DNA of 51,193 nt from the IMG/VR virus record IMGVR_UViG_3300049846_000503, positions 1 through 51,193 of that record; one strand, given 5' to 3'. Below the pieces are notes generated by a model. It made no database searches, was not told the DNA's origin, and saw only the letters and a program-made list of their open reading frames with translations. Source of the stretch: a virus. Positions 39,345 to 47,113 of the stretch are shown here, one piece after another (within the stretch, counting starts at the first letter, position 1; the number at the start of each line of letters is the position of its first letter). The translations under genes were made by a program, and so were the position numbers.

Positions 39345-39650
39345 ATGGCACGAAAGGTATTCGACTACGGGACGACCGTAAGGGCCAAGGTTACATTCAG
39401 GGATATCGACACCAAGGCGGTCATCGACCCGAGTGCCCTTTCTGTCGTCATCCGAAATCCAGACGCGACTACGACCACTTATGTCTACGGAACAGATGAA
39501 GAGTTGGTAAAGTCGTCTACCGGGGTGTATTATGTACTTATCGCACTCAGCGCGACCGGGACATTCAAGTGGCGGTGGCTCGCCACCGTTTCAGACAAGG
39601 CCGTCTCGAAGTTCAGCGAGTGCGACAGCGAGAAGAAGGCAGGGTTCTAA
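39345..39650 (+). CDS. Small tail-associated protein, 101 aa
   Basis: MARKVFDYGTTVRAKVTFRD... 'STGVYYVLIALSATGTFKWRWLATVSDKAVSKFSE' is an immunoglobulin-like strand pattern seen in small phage tail proteins. Stop overlaps the endolysin start (TAATG). Confidence 0.65.
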   Translation: MARKVFDYGTTVRAKVTFRDIDTKAVIDPSALSVVIRNPDATTTTYVYGTDEELVKSSTGVYYVLIALSATGTFKWRWLATVSDKAVSKFSECDSEKKAGF

Positions 39651-40585
39651 TGACCTACATTCCACAGTTTGTCTCTGAGCGTGAGTCGGCCCATACCCTC
39701 AACGGTGAGTACGATGACGCGCTGTGGGAGGACTGCGTTTGGACAAGCGGACTGATGCTGGCCAACGGGCGCGATGGGGGCACCCACCCGGCGACCAGAA
39801 CGGAGGCCGAACTTATCAGGCAAGCCGCGAATAAGCCGCTTTCCGAGAAGGGCTCCACGCTCAACGAGTTCAATATCGGCCTGTTGAGGCGATATGGGTA
39901 CACGCTTCCCGTAGTCACGGGCGTACTGCCGTACCTTCCCGTTGGTTGGGGAGCGGCCATCACTGGCCTCTGCGGTAACTTCCCTGCTGGCCACCGGCTC
40001 CGCATTCTGGCCAACTTCGATGGTGGCCACTGCGTATTCATCGTCCGAAAGGACGACGGAAGTTACTGGTGGATGGACCCGCTTGCGCCGCCGACAGGCT
40101 ATGCTGGCGTTCCGGTAACCATCGCAGAAATCCAGTTGTTCATGAAGGGCAATGCGACCTACATGCAGGCAGCCCTAGTAAAGGAAAGCGACATGCTAAT
40201 CAGCAACATCAAGGGCGAAGACTGGCGAGCCAAGGGCGGCATCCTCAGGACATCGCCCGACTCTAGCCTCCCTGCTTCCGTAACCCTTCCCGCTGGAACC
40301 ATCATTCGGTCTGTTGCCGAAGTAACTGTTCCGGGCTCGGCGTACCTCTGGCGGCTCACAGAGTACGGCAACAAGCCAGCCTACCTTGCCTACAAGCGGC
40401 TCTCTGACGGGGCTATGCCGGATTGGGAGCCCGTCGTTCCGGGTGGCGACCCTGCGGTTGACGCTGGCCTGTCCGCCTACATCGCTCGACAGCCTGACCC
40501 TACACCGTTCTCTCAGGCTGACATCGACAAGAAGGTCAACGAGAACGAGCAGAAGTGGGAGACTTGGGTCGCTACCCATCCCTAA
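39650..40585 (+). CDS. Probable endolysin: cysteine peptidase plus SH3-like domain, 311 aa
   Basis: Expected to cut peptidoglycan peptides for host lysis. Residues 1-180: catalytic-type Cys in 'DDALWEDCVWTSGLMLANG' (about residue 29), His in 'FDGGHCVFIVRKDDGSYWWMDPLAPP' (about residue 125), followed by Asp: a papain/C39-like triad order. Residues about 190-255 ('RTSPDSSLPASVTLPAGTIIRSVAEV...WRLTEYGNKPAYLAYKRL') resemble an SH3b wall-binding domain. The holin gene follows. A structural peptidase role cannot be excluded. Confidence 0.7.
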   Translation: MTYIPQFVSERESAHTLNGEYDDALWEDCVWTSGLMLANGRDGGTHPATRTEAELIRQAANKPLSEKGSTLNEFNIGLLRRYGYTLPVVTGVLPYLPVGWGAAITGLCGNFPAGHRLRILANFDGGHCVFIVRKDDGSYWWMDPLAPPTGYAGVPVTIAEIQLFMKGNATYMQAALVKESDMLISNIKGEDWRAKGGILRTSPDSSLPASVTLPAGTIIRSVAEVTVPGSAYLWRLTEYGNKPAYLAYKRLSDGAMPDWEPVVPGGDPAVDAGLSAYIARQPDPTPFSQADIDKKVNENEQKWETWVATHP

Positions 40586-40595
40586 GGAGTAAGCA

Positions 40596-41009
40596 ATGAC
40601 ATTCGGACAGTTCTTGTCGGGCATCCTTTCGAGCCCGGAGTTCTCGGCGTTCATCATCGCCACGGTCATCGGCTTTGCCGGGTGGCTCGGCAAGCAGTTG
40701 AATGCCCTCATCAACCAGAAGGTCTCTGGCGAGCAGTTGAAGGTGCTCATTTCCATCGCTGAGAATGCGGTGCGGGTGGCAGAGCAGACTGGCGCTTCGA
40801 AGACCGGCGCAGAGAAGAAGGCAGAGGCCGTCAGGGTCGCTCAGTCATTCCTCGATGCCTACGGTATCAAGGTAAGCGCAGCACAGTTGGAAGGCGCAAT
40901 CGAGGCCGCTGTTTATAGCGAGTTGACCGTCTTCAAGCCGCTGCCCGAACCGACTGACGGCCCTTCTGACCCCGGTGCGCCTGAGGCGACAAACGGCGAA
41001 GGCGGCTGA
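40596..41009 (+). CDS. Holin (LLH-like), 137 aa
   Basis: AAGGAG before ATG 40596. One N-terminal membrane segment (FSAFIIATVIGFAGWLG, about residues 17-33), then a helical domain 'KVLISIAENAVRVAEQTGASKTGAEKKAEAVRVAQSFLDAYGIKVSAAQLEGAIEAAV' that matches the phage LL-H holin family. Pro/Gly/Glu-rich tail. Follows the endolysin, completing a lysis cassette. Confidence 0.8.
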   Translation: MTFGQFLSGILSSPEFSAFIIATVIGFAGWLGKQLNALINQKVSGEQLKVLISIAENAVRVAEQTGASKTGAEKKAEAVRVAQSFLDAYGIKVSAAQLEGAIEAAVYSELTVFKPLPEPTDGPSDPGAPEATNGEGG

Positions 41010-41205
41010 GACTCCTGCGACTAGCAGTTTGCTAGCATCGTTATTTACAGTCTAGCCGTTCTTAACACTCTCTGTAAAGAACGCCATTTCTGTGAAGAAC
41101 GAAGGGGGGTGATTGCCGTCTACCCTTGGCCTGTACCGACCACGGTGCCTGAACAACAAAGCCCCGGCAGGACTAACAATCCTGACCGGGGCTTTTTCTG
41201 TTTGC
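41010..41205. other. Convergent intergenic region with repeats
   Basis: Between the rightward virion operon and the leftward replication operon. Besides the terminator it holds a hairpin CTAGCA-GTT-TGCTAG (about 41022-41036) and a CGTTCTT...AAGAACG inverted repeat followed by a second AAGAACG (about 41058-41101). No gene. Confidence 0.6.
41158..41197. terminator. Bidirectional rho-independent terminator
   Basis: AAAGCCCCGG-C-AGGA / TCCT-GA-CCGGGGCTTT stem-loop (41158-41195) flanked by an A-run on the left and TTTTT (41193-41197) on the right, so it works on both strands. It separates convergent operons. Confidence 0.92.
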
Positions 41206-41436
41206 CTAGCGCTTAGGAGCCGACTTGTAATCGTGCTCCCATCGCGGCATCCTTCCGCGAACGATGTCGCCCATGTATGCGTTCTCGCAGGCCCAATACC
41301 TGACCTTGACGGTCTCGTCCCGCTTTCCAGTCTTCGGGTCGTACCTAGTCTCCCCGTCCTTGTGTTGGAACCTGACCCACATTCTCCCACCGCATCGGGT
41401 GCAATATCTATTGACCTTGGCGATGTGCCGATGCAC
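41206..41436 (-). CDS. Zinc-ribbon-like small protein, 76 aa
   Basis: The GTG at 41436 is chosen (GAGG five bases upstream); the longer frame overlaps the upstream gene. 'VHRHIAKVNRYCTRCGGRMWVRFQHKDGETRYD...' has CTRC and one later Cys. Last gene of the leftward operon, just before the shared terminator. Confidence 0.55.
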   Translation of the reverse strand: MHRHIAKVNRYCTRCGGRMWVRFQHKDGETRYDPKTGKRDETVKVRYWACENAYMGDIVRGRMPRWEHDYKSAPKR

Positions 41437-41443
41437 ATTGTCC

Positions 41444-41671
41444 TCACGAATGCTCAACGATAACCTCCACATTGTAGCCCTGACCAAATAGGTTCTGTCC
41501 GGGGAACTTGCACGGCTCGTGTTTGTGCTCCGGGCACATCACCCATCCGCCCTCAATCTCGAAGACGCATCCATGGGCGATTGCTTCCTCGTCCGGGTCT
41601 GGATTGCCGCAATCAAGGCACCACGCACCCGGCCAGCCAGACCAGCGATGTTCGAGTTTAGTCACCGACAT
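41444..41671 (-). CDS. Cys-rich hypothetical protein, 75 aa
   Basis: ATG at 41671, with AGGA just upstream; overlaps the upstream stop. 'GAWCLDCGNPDPDEEAIAHGC...GGWVMCPEHKHEPCKFPG' has five Cys and two His, suggesting a zinc site. Family not recognised. Confidence 0.6.
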   Translation of the reverse strand: MSVTKLEHRWSGWPGAWCLDCGNPDPDEEAIAHGCVFEIEGGWVMCPEHKHEPCKFPGQNLFGQGYNVEVIVEHS

Positions 41672-42011
41672 TCCTGTACTCCCACTTCCATGAGCCTACC
41701 GTCTTCTTGGGATGGTAAATGACCTCCATTGCGCCGATGTCTTCGCCAAGCATCGTCACTGCAAGCGGCTTGAATACCGGCTCATTGAACGCTGGAACAT
41801 TCCAGTAAGAGAACACCTGTCTCCGTTCCCGCGTGTACTCATCGACCTCGGTGTGCTCGTAGTCAAAACCGTGGAGCATACTTCCGCCTACGACGCGAGA
41901 GAACTTCCTTGTGCGCTTACTGTCCGGGTCGGCCTCCCACGGGCCATAGGTGATGCTGTCGGGCTCACGAGACTGCGCGATTTCCCGTGCAGTCATGTGG
42001 TGTTCATTCAT
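41658..42011 (-). CDS. Hypothetical protein, 117 aa
   Basis: ATG 42011 (MNEHHMTAREIAQSREPDS...) overlaps the previous stop by one base, which decides the start over the longer frame. Trp/Tyr/Glu-rich C-terminus 'PKKTVGSWKWEYRNVGD'. No family recognised. Confidence 0.6.
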   Translation of the reverse strand: MNEHHMTAREIAQSREPDSITYGPWEADPDSKRTRKFSRVVGGSMLHGFDYEHTEVDEYTRERRQVFSYWNVPAFNEPVFKPLAVTMLGEDIGAMEVIYHPKKTVGSWKWEYRNVGD

Positions 42012-42232
42012 TACTCGGCCCAAGCCCCACTGACCCAGTATTCATACTCCTGCGGAGCATCCTCGCGCTTGGTGCCCTCGGCGTCAGTCCAAGAGTCGTA
42101 GAACTGGCCATCGGTCCCGTGCGCTTCGTGGTTACCGGTATGACCGTCATCCAGCGAGCAGATGAAGTAATCCCCCGGACCATGCTCACCGACCGGGCCG
42201 ATGAAGTTGCCGGTCATGCACTCATTAGACAT
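42011..42232 (-). CDS. Hypothetical protein, 73 aa
   Basis: Start at ATG 42232, overlapping the upstream gene by 8 bases. 'MSNECMTGNFIGPVGEHGPGDYFICSLDDGHTGNHEAHGTDGQFYDSWTD' has a Cys/His pattern that could hold a metal. No family recognised. Confidence 0.55.
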   Translation of the reverse strand: MSNECMTGNFIGPVGEHGPGDYFICSLDDGHTGNHEAHGTDGQFYDSWTDAEGTKREDAPQEYEYWVSGAWAE

Positions 42233-42680
42233 TCTTCGCGTACCTCGGCTCAGGCTCCGGTCGGTCGTCAAGAGAGGCGGGGAGCCTGCCAGCCTCAATC
42301 TCATTCAGCGTCCAGCGGTAGGAAAACATATTCCATGCCGCAGCAATCGCGTGGTTCTCGGTGTCCTCGCCAGCGACGAGGGCATTGATGTGGCGCATCG
42401 CAGAGTCAACATACCGCATGAGCGGCTGACCCTTCTTCCAGTTGTGGTCGCCATACTTGGCTGCGCCCTGCTCGTAGTGGATGGCAAGTTCGCGCATCGG
42501 GAGTGTCGGCAGAAGGTCGAAACGACCCTTGCCTTCGCGTGTGTCTCGACGGCTGCCGGTCTCGAACTCCTGACGCTTGCCAGAGTCCTTGACGACAAAG
42601 GCGTGGTTGGGGGCTTCGATGATTTCCTTGAGGGTCGGGCCATCCCAAACGGTGTCCGGGTCGTACCCGCTTGCTCCCAT
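42225..42680 (-). CDS. MazZ/DUF5664-like dATP/dGTP diphosphohydrolase, 151 aa
   Basis: ATG 42680 with AGGAAGG upstream. The conserved block 'GKGRFDLLPTLPMRELAIHYEQGAAKYGDHNWKKGQPLMRYVDSAMRHINALVAGEDTENHAIAAAWNMFSYRWTLNEIEAG' matches the family called dATP/dGTP diphosphohydrolase (N-terminal), which includes MazZ of the 2-aminoadenine phage S-2L (family memory). Would trim the dNTP pool. No PurZ is visible in this window, so a Z-genome is not supported by this gene alone. Confidence 0.75.
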   Translation of the reverse strand: MGASGYDPDTVWDGPTLKEIIEAPNHAFVVKDSGKRQEFETGSRRDTREGKGRFDLLPTLPMRELAIHYEQGAAKYGDHNWKKGQPLMRYVDSAMRHINALVAGEDTENHAIAAAWNMFSYRWTLNEIEAGRLPASLDDRPEPEPRYAKNV

Positions 42681-42682
42681 GC

Positions 42683-43099
42683 TCACTTTGCCTTCCTCCT
42701 GAACTTCCGAGCGACCTTCGCCCAATCATTGTACTCGATAGCCTTGTCATCGATGTAGGCGATGGCCGGAACCTTCTCAGCCGTTGCGCCCGCCACATTC
42801 AGGCCGTACCGCTCGCAATACTCCTGCAGGTAGCGGACCTGATGGAAGATGCCGTTGGCCGGGTCGCGGCCCTCGTGCATGTGCCAGTAGGCAGACAGCC
42901 GAGAGGTAAAAATGTAGACGGTGTACCCGGCATCGGTCAGGCCGTTCACGAACTCCACGGCCCCGTCGAGCGGGGCGGGGAACCCGAACAGGTCGCCCCA
43001 AGGGGCGATTGTACCGTCAAAGTCAACGCACACGACTCCATCAGCCGCAGGCGGGTGGCCGTTCGCTAGGGCGAACTGCTCGATTTCGTCAGTCGTCAA
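42683..43099 (-). CDS. HAD-superfamily phosphatase, 138 aa
   Basis: The TTG at 43099 is chosen: GGAGGT lies seven bases upstream and it overlaps the methyltransferase stop. Motif I 'VVCVDFDGTIAP' (DxDGT), motif II 'YTVYIFTSRLS' and motif III/IV 'VPAIAYIDDKAIEYNDW' are clear. Small size without a cap suggests a phosphatase of a nucleotide or polynucleotide end. Substrate unknown. Confidence 0.82.
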   Translation of the reverse strand: MTTDEIEQFALANGHPPAADGVVCVDFDGTIAPWGDLFGFPAPLDGAVEFVNGLTDAGYTVYIFTSRLSAYWHMHEGRDPANGIFHQVRYLQEYCERYGLNVAGATAEKVPAIAYIDDKAIEYNDWAKVARKFRRKAK

Positions 43100-43788
43100 T
43101 ATTGAGACCTCCTGTAGATACGGGTTCGACCATTTTCGGGTGCTGTGGAATATTGCGTGTCCCACCAAGCCCACTGTAGAGTGAAGCCTCGCTGCTCCAT
43201 CGCAGCGTCGATGGTGTCCCATCCGACCTCAAGGATATGACATCCGGGGTATCCTGTCCAGTCCCTTCCGTCCATTTCGAGCGGAGACTGGATGAAGACC
43301 CATTCGATGTCCGGCCCGGAGTCAATCAGGGCGATGAACTGCTCGAATGTCATGTGCTCGATGACATGCTGCATGTAGAGCACATTGAAGCCGCTGTTGT
43401 CTGACTCCCAAGGCCAGACATTCGGGACCATGGCCGCGTAGCGCTCGTCCTCGATTTGCATAGCCTTACCGACCGCCTCGGCGCAAATCTCGATGTTGTA
43501 CCAGCCCTCGATATTCGCATGTGCAGCGAGCATCTTCTTCGCAAGGTCTCCGGTCCAGCCCCCGATTTCCAAAACCGACACGGGCTGGTCGATGAGTTGT
43601 CCGAACATGAACTCGGCAGGCTTGTCGTCGCTGTGCTGGTGAGCGTCAGGCCAGCGCTTCCAGACCTGAGCGTGGAAGTCGATTTGCTCCTGCAGGCTCA
43701 TCGTCGGGTAGGCTGCCCGCCAGTCATCAAACAACTTCCACCCGTTCCAAGGACCGGGCTCCGTTACGAAATCAAACTTCGCGCTCAC
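43096..43788 (-). CDS. SAM-dependent methyltransferase, 230 aa
   Basis: GTG start overlapping the glycosyltransferase stop. Class I methyltransferase motif I 'PVSVLEIGGWTGDLAKKML' (about residues 70-88), acidic motif II 'YNIEICAEAVGKAM', and 'FNVLYMQHVIEHMTFEQFIALI' typical of the Methyltransf_11/12 group that methylates small molecules or sugars. No DNA-methylase DPPY or NPPY motif. Adjacent glycosyltransferase suggests a sugar or glycan substrate. Confidence 0.8.
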   Translation of the reverse strand: MSAKFDFVTEPGPWNGWKLFDDWRAAYPTMSLQEQIDFHAQVWKRWPDAHQHSDDKPAEFMFGQLIDQPVSVLEIGGWTGDLAKKMLAAHANIEGWYNIEICAEAVGKAMQIEDERYAAMVPNVWPWESDNSGFNVLYMQHVIEHMTFEQFIALIDSGPDIEWVFIQSPLEMDGRDWTGYPGCHILEVGWDTIDAAMEQRGFTLQWAWWDTQYSTAPENGRTRIYRRSQY

Positions 43789-44393
43789 ATCGACCTCTCG
43801 CCAAGCGACTCGTAGTACGCTTGGTCAGTGAACAAGACATCGGCTGCCTTGGAGTGAATAAGTGGGGCATCCTTGGGCATCCGCCTGACGGTGATGTCCC
43901 GCGTCATGCTCTCGCTGTTGCCGTCAATCTCCACAAGTTCGTGAACCTTGCGGTAAAACCTTCCGTGGCCAGAGCGCCAGAGACGAATGTGCCAGTGGTA
44001 TTCCTCGGGCGCTCCGAGAAGCCCTCCCCAAAAGTTCAGCGTCCAGAACATATATCCAACGGAAGCGTTGGAGTCGTTGACCTCCATGGTCGCCCAATCG
44101 ATTGCCTTCATCAAGTTGAATGAGGGCAACTCGTCAGGGTCTAGGACGAGCGTCCACGGCCTAGTGACATACGGAAGTCCAGCGTTCCTAGCAGCGGAGA
44201 AGTCGTCTACCCACTCGAACGGGACGAGCACCACGCCGTCCCAAGTCATCATGACCTGAGTGTACTCCGGCTTGGTCTTGCTGTCAACTACGATGACAAA
44301 CTCGTCGCTGATTGGTCGAAGGCACTCAATCAGGGCGGCGAGCCGTTCAAGCGGCGGGTCCTTGACGAGCATCATCGTGGTGACACGCTTCAT
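43785..44393 (-). CDS. GT2-family glycosyltransferase, 202 aa
   Basis: 'MKRVTTMMLVKDPPLERLAALIECLRPISDEFVIVVDSKT' is the GT-A start, and 'WTLVLDPDELPSF' gives the metal-binding DPDE motif (about residue 87). 'NFWGGLLGAPEEYHWHIRLWRSGHGRFYRKVHE' follows. It overlaps the methyltransferase by 4 bases, forming a glycosyltransferase-methyltransferase pair. Target unknown: virion, host envelope or DNA. Confidence 0.85.
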   Translation of the reverse strand: MKRVTTMMLVKDPPLERLAALIECLRPISDEFVIVVDSKTKPEYTQVMMTWDGVVLVPFEWVDDFSAARNAGLPYVTRPWTLVLDPDELPSFNLMKAIDWATMEVNDSNASVGYMFWTLNFWGGLLGAPEEYHWHIRLWRSGHGRFYRKVHELVEIDGNSESMTRDITVRRMPKDAPLIHSKAADVLFTDQAYYESLGERSM

Positions 44394-44394
44394 C

Positions 44395-44601
44395 CTAGTC
44401 CTCCACGACCTCTTCGAGATTGGTCATGAGTCGGTGCTCGGCAAGGAAGCGGACAATCTCATCGCTGACATCATCCGTGCCCGCCCAAAAGAAACTCTCG
44501 CCGCGAAGGATGCAATCAACCATCTGGCTGATGTCATCCATTTCGGCCTTGCTCACGGGACGCGAGACTGCGATTGTGATGTGCTTGTCCTTGTATGCCA
44601 C
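44395..44601 (-). CDS. Hypothetical protein, 68 aa
   Basis: ATG 44601, directly after the upstream stop. MAYKDKHITIAVSRPVSKAE..., helical, acidic end (LEEVVED). No family recognised. Confidence 0.6.
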   Translation of the reverse strand: MAYKDKHITIAVSRPVSKAEMDDISQMVDCILRGESFFWAGTDDVSDEIVRFLAEHRLMTNLEEVVED

Positions 44602-44961
44602 CTACTTGCTCCTTTCGATTTCGTACAGGGTCTTCTCTTCGAGAGACTTGACGATGCTGAACAGGTCGTCTGCCGTGATTTCGTCCATGCCGAATGTCTG
44701 TTCTACATCAAGCGGCTGGCTGCTTACCCGAAGCCAGCGGTCACCGACGCGCTTGACCGTTTCGACCAGAACGATAGGCTTGGCGATTGCCTCTGGCTGC
44801 AGGCCGAGTTCATTCGACCAGTCTAGCGTCACGAACCCGTAATCCGCAAACCGGAACCGCTCCAAGAGTTGCCCGAGAATGACGGCACCCTGCGGTGCGA
44901 AGCGCCGAGAGTTCGTCAACAGGACCGGCCTGTCTCCAACCTCCTGAACCATGACTTCCAT
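44602..44961 (-). CDS. Hypothetical protein, 119 aa
   Basis: MEVMVQEVGDRPVLLTNSRR... with 'YGFVTLDWSNELGLQPEAIAKPIVLVETVKRVGDRWLRV' strands and a helical end. Abuts both neighbours. No family recognised. Confidence 0.6.
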   Translation of the reverse strand: MEVMVQEVGDRPVLLTNSRRFAPQGAVILGQLLERFRFADYGFVTLDWSNELGLQPEAIAKPIVLVETVKRVGDRWLRVSSQPLDVEQTFGMDEITADDLFSIVKSLEEKTLYEIERSK

Positions 44962-45306
44962 TTAGACCTCTACCACCGTTCTGCCAAGCGCCGTCAGGAG
45001 CGAGGCCGTGAAATCGCGGCGCACCGGGTCGAGTTCGACCGCGATGGCCTCGATGAAATCTGTCGGCTGCGAAGGACCCCAAGTGTCCCATTCATACGCA
45101 GCGGATGCGAGATAGCCAGCCGGGACGCTAGAGGCGTCGATGTCGAACCGGACCTGAGTCTTAGGCATCGTCTGGACGCTCCACGGGACTACGCCCACAT
45201 TCTGCAGGAATGCGTACACTCCATGCGCCCACGGTTCGAGGTTCTCTGCCTCACGCCTGAGGTCTGTCAGGGATACCGAATGCTGCTCCCAAGTCTTCGA
45301 AGTCAT
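44962..45306 (-). CDS. Hypothetical protein, 114 aa
   Basis: MTSKTWEQHSVSLTDLRREA... The N-terminal 19 codons overlap the primase 3' end by 56 bases, so a later start is possible, though none is obvious. C-terminal 'FTASLLTALGRTVVEV'. No family recognised. Confidence 0.5.
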   Translation of the reverse strand: MTSKTWEQHSVSLTDLRREAENLEPWAHGVYAFLQNVGVVPWSVQTMPKTQVRFDIDASSVPAGYLASAAYEWDTWGPSQPTDFIEAIAVELDPVRRDFTASLLTALGRTVVEV

Positions 45307-46177
45307 TGAGGCTTCCTCCGTTCATGAAGTGGTCGGTCATATCCTTGCCCTTGGTCGGTCGGAGCCGGATGCCCTTGTCGCCAAGGACTTCGAGCGGGAT
45401 TTCAGAACCCCGGTCACCGGCGTCGTCCGCATCGAAGGCGATGAAGACGCGCTTGGCCCAAAAGAGGTCGAGCGCCCAAGTCTCCCATTGTGACTTGCTG
45501 ACCGAGACACCGGGGATGCCCCCGACTCCGATGGACTCCTTCACCGTATCAGGAAGCGACGAGGCTGTCAAGCGGCTCCACACCGCGAGGGTGTCGGACT
45601 CCCCCTCGCAGAGGATGACGGTCGGGCGGAACGAGACGCCATCCACATTGTAGATGCCCCGCTTGCTCCCCGTCTGGCTGGTCTTATTGCCTAGTCGGTC
45701 CCGGTACTTGATGCCGAAGACAGCATCGTCCCGGTAATACGGAAAGGCGATGCGTTGGCCGTCACGGTCCCACCCAAGCCCGAAGTGCTTGACAACGGCT
45801 GGACGCAGTTCTCGGCTGAGAATGAAATCGATGACTGGCCGAGGCTGGTCTTCGAAGAGTTGCTTTCGCAGGGTTGCTGCCAAGTCCTTGAAATCCGGTA
45901 GGTCTTCCTCGTAGCCAGCGTAGCCGCCAGACGCCTCGATAGACCGGAGCGTGACTTGTACATCATCAATCTCCCTCTCAAGTCTTGTCGCCAAAGAGTG
46001 AAGCCCGCCCTTCAAGCCGCAGCCGAAGCAAATCCACAATCCGTTGTCGAGATTGATGGAAAGCGACGGAAGCCGGTCCTGATGGAACGGGCATCGGATG
46101 TAGGCATTCTGCCCGCGCTCAGGGATAGGATGGCCAACGACCTCGCTGATGATATCCGTGAGCGCGTATCTAGACAC
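45251..46177 (-). CDS. DnaG-type primase, 308 aa
   Basis: Makes RNA primers for phage replication. GTG start with GGAGGT upstream. CHC2 zinc finger: 'YIRCPFHQDRLPSLSINLDNGLWICFGCGLKGG' (residues 27-59). TOPRIM catalytic domain: 'TVILCEGESDTLAV' (about 186) and 'RVFIAFDADDAGDRGSE' (about 243). Shorter than host DnaG, lacking the helicase-binding C-terminus. No helicase gene is visible in this window. Confidence 0.92.
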   Translation of the reverse strand: MSRYALTDIISEVVGHPIPERGQNAYIRCPFHQDRLPSLSINLDNGLWICFGCGLKGGLHSLATRLEREIDDVQVTLRSIEASGGYAGYEEDLPDFKDLAATLRKQLFEDQPRPVIDFILSRELRPAVVKHFGLGWDRDGQRIAFPYYRDDAVFGIKYRDRLGNKTSQTGSKRGIYNVDGVSFRPTVILCEGESDTLAVWSRLTASSLPDTVKESIGVGGIPGVSVSKSQWETWALDLFWAKRVFIAFDADDAGDRGSEIPLEVLGDKGIRLRPTKGKDMTDHFMNGGSLNDFEDLGAAFGIPDRPQA

Positions 46178-46185
46178 CGTACCTC

Positions 46186-46530
46186 CTAGAACTTAATACC
46201 TGCTTGCTTTGCACACCGAGAGCATAGCGGACCCGGAATGTATCCGTCAAGCCCTATGACGACCTCGGGGCGAACGGCCTTGTACTGACGCACCTGACCA
46301 TTGGGTGTCACCCTATCCTTACCCCAATCAAGCCCACCTGTCTTCAACTTGTCAGTCTGACCACAGATGGAGTCACCCCTGTAGGTGACGAACGCTGGCT
46401 TGATGTAGGTAATCTTCAAGGCATTCCAACACTTATCCTCTGTCGAGGCCGGTGTCTCGGTCTTCTCTAGGTTGTTGGTGATATGCCAGACACCGCGATG
46501 GTTCCAACCGTTGTTGTAGATGAAGTCCAT
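46186..46530 (-). CDS. Hypothetical protein, 114 aa
   Basis: ATG 46530 in TGATG overlap with the upstream stop. MDFIYNNGWNHRGVWHITNN..., ending 'PGPLCSRCAKQAGIKF', a CxxC that with an earlier Cys pair could bind zinc. No family recognised. Confidence 0.6.
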   Translation of the reverse strand: MDFIYNNGWNHRGVWHITNNLEKTETPASTEDKCWNALKITYIKPAFVTYRGDSICGQTDKLKTGGLDWGKDRVTPNGQVRQYKAVRPEVVIGLDGYIPGPLCSRCAKQAGIKF

Positions 46531-46733
46531 CACAAATCTCCAAGCCTGTCGAACGCAGCGCGAAGGCGGCGGGCCGTGGCGACTTCCTCATGGCGCACAA
46601 GGAAATCATCAATCTCCGGCAGGAGAAGGATGAGTTTCTCTAGCGCTGCTCGCTGAGAGTGCCAGTTGGCATGCTCGAACAAGTCAAGCATGTCCTGAGC
46701 GGCGTACTTTGTAATCCTCTTATGCTGCGGCAT
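46530..46733 (-). CDS. Hypothetical helical protein, 67 aa
   Basis: The start at ATG 46733 (MPQHKRITKYAAQDMLDLFE...) is preferred over the longer frame, which runs through the neighbour. Predicted all-helical ('LEKLILLLPEIDDFLVRHEEVATARRLRAAFDRLGDL'). No family recognised. Confidence 0.55.
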   Translation of the reverse strand: MPQHKRITKYAAQDMLDLFEHANWHSQRAALEKLILLLPEIDDFLVRHEEVATARRLRAAFDRLGDL

Positions 46734-46902
46734 TCTTCTCGAACCTCTGGTAGCAAGCGACACTATACTTGGCCGCTTCCTCACCTGTCAACTTCTTCGG
46801 CGTCTGGCAGTAGAACAGCCACATGCCGGTCTTGCGGAACCCGACGAAGATGCGGTCAAATGGTCCCTGCGTGTTGCCGCATGTGCCGCACTGCCTAGTC
46901 AT
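46720..46902 (-). CDS. Small zinc-ribbon-like protein, 60 aa
   Basis: ATG 46902 (MTRQCGTCGNTQGPFDRIFV...), overlapping the upstream gene by 8 bases. CGTC near residue 5 and two later Cys ('FYCQTPKK', 'VACYQRF') suggest a zinc ribbon. Confidence 0.55.
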   Translation of the reverse strand: MTRQCGTCGNTQGPFDRIFVGFRKTGMWLFYCQTPKKLTGEEAAKYSVACYQRFEKNAAA

Positions 46903-47113
46903 TCTTTTCGCCCTGTCCGTCAGACAAGGACTGATAGGTAACAGCCTCGACCCGCTCAACATCCAAATAGAGCATCGCTGGCCCCTCGCTCGGGCTCATT
47001 CCAACGAACGATACCTCGACAAGACGGTCGCGCTCCTTGACAATAACCTCGTCGCAATGGACAGCCATGATGCTTCCAGACTTCAAGTGTACGAACGAGA
47101 CAATCTTAGCCAC
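46895..47113 (-). CDS. Hypothetical protein, 72 aa
   Basis: GTG start at 47113, overlapping mazG by 8 bases. MAKIVSFVHLKSGSIMAVHC... is beta-rich with an Asp/Gln tail. No family recognised. Confidence 0.6.
   Translation of the reverse strand: MAKIVSFVHLKSGSIMAVHCDEVIVKERDRLVEVSFVGMSPSEGPAMLYLDVERVEAVTYQSLSDGQGEKND

Noticed and set aside
42201-42758. 185-aa plus-strand frame antisense to the MazZ-like gene
   Set aside because: The minus-strand gene has a clear family signature and ribosome site; this frame is its complement.
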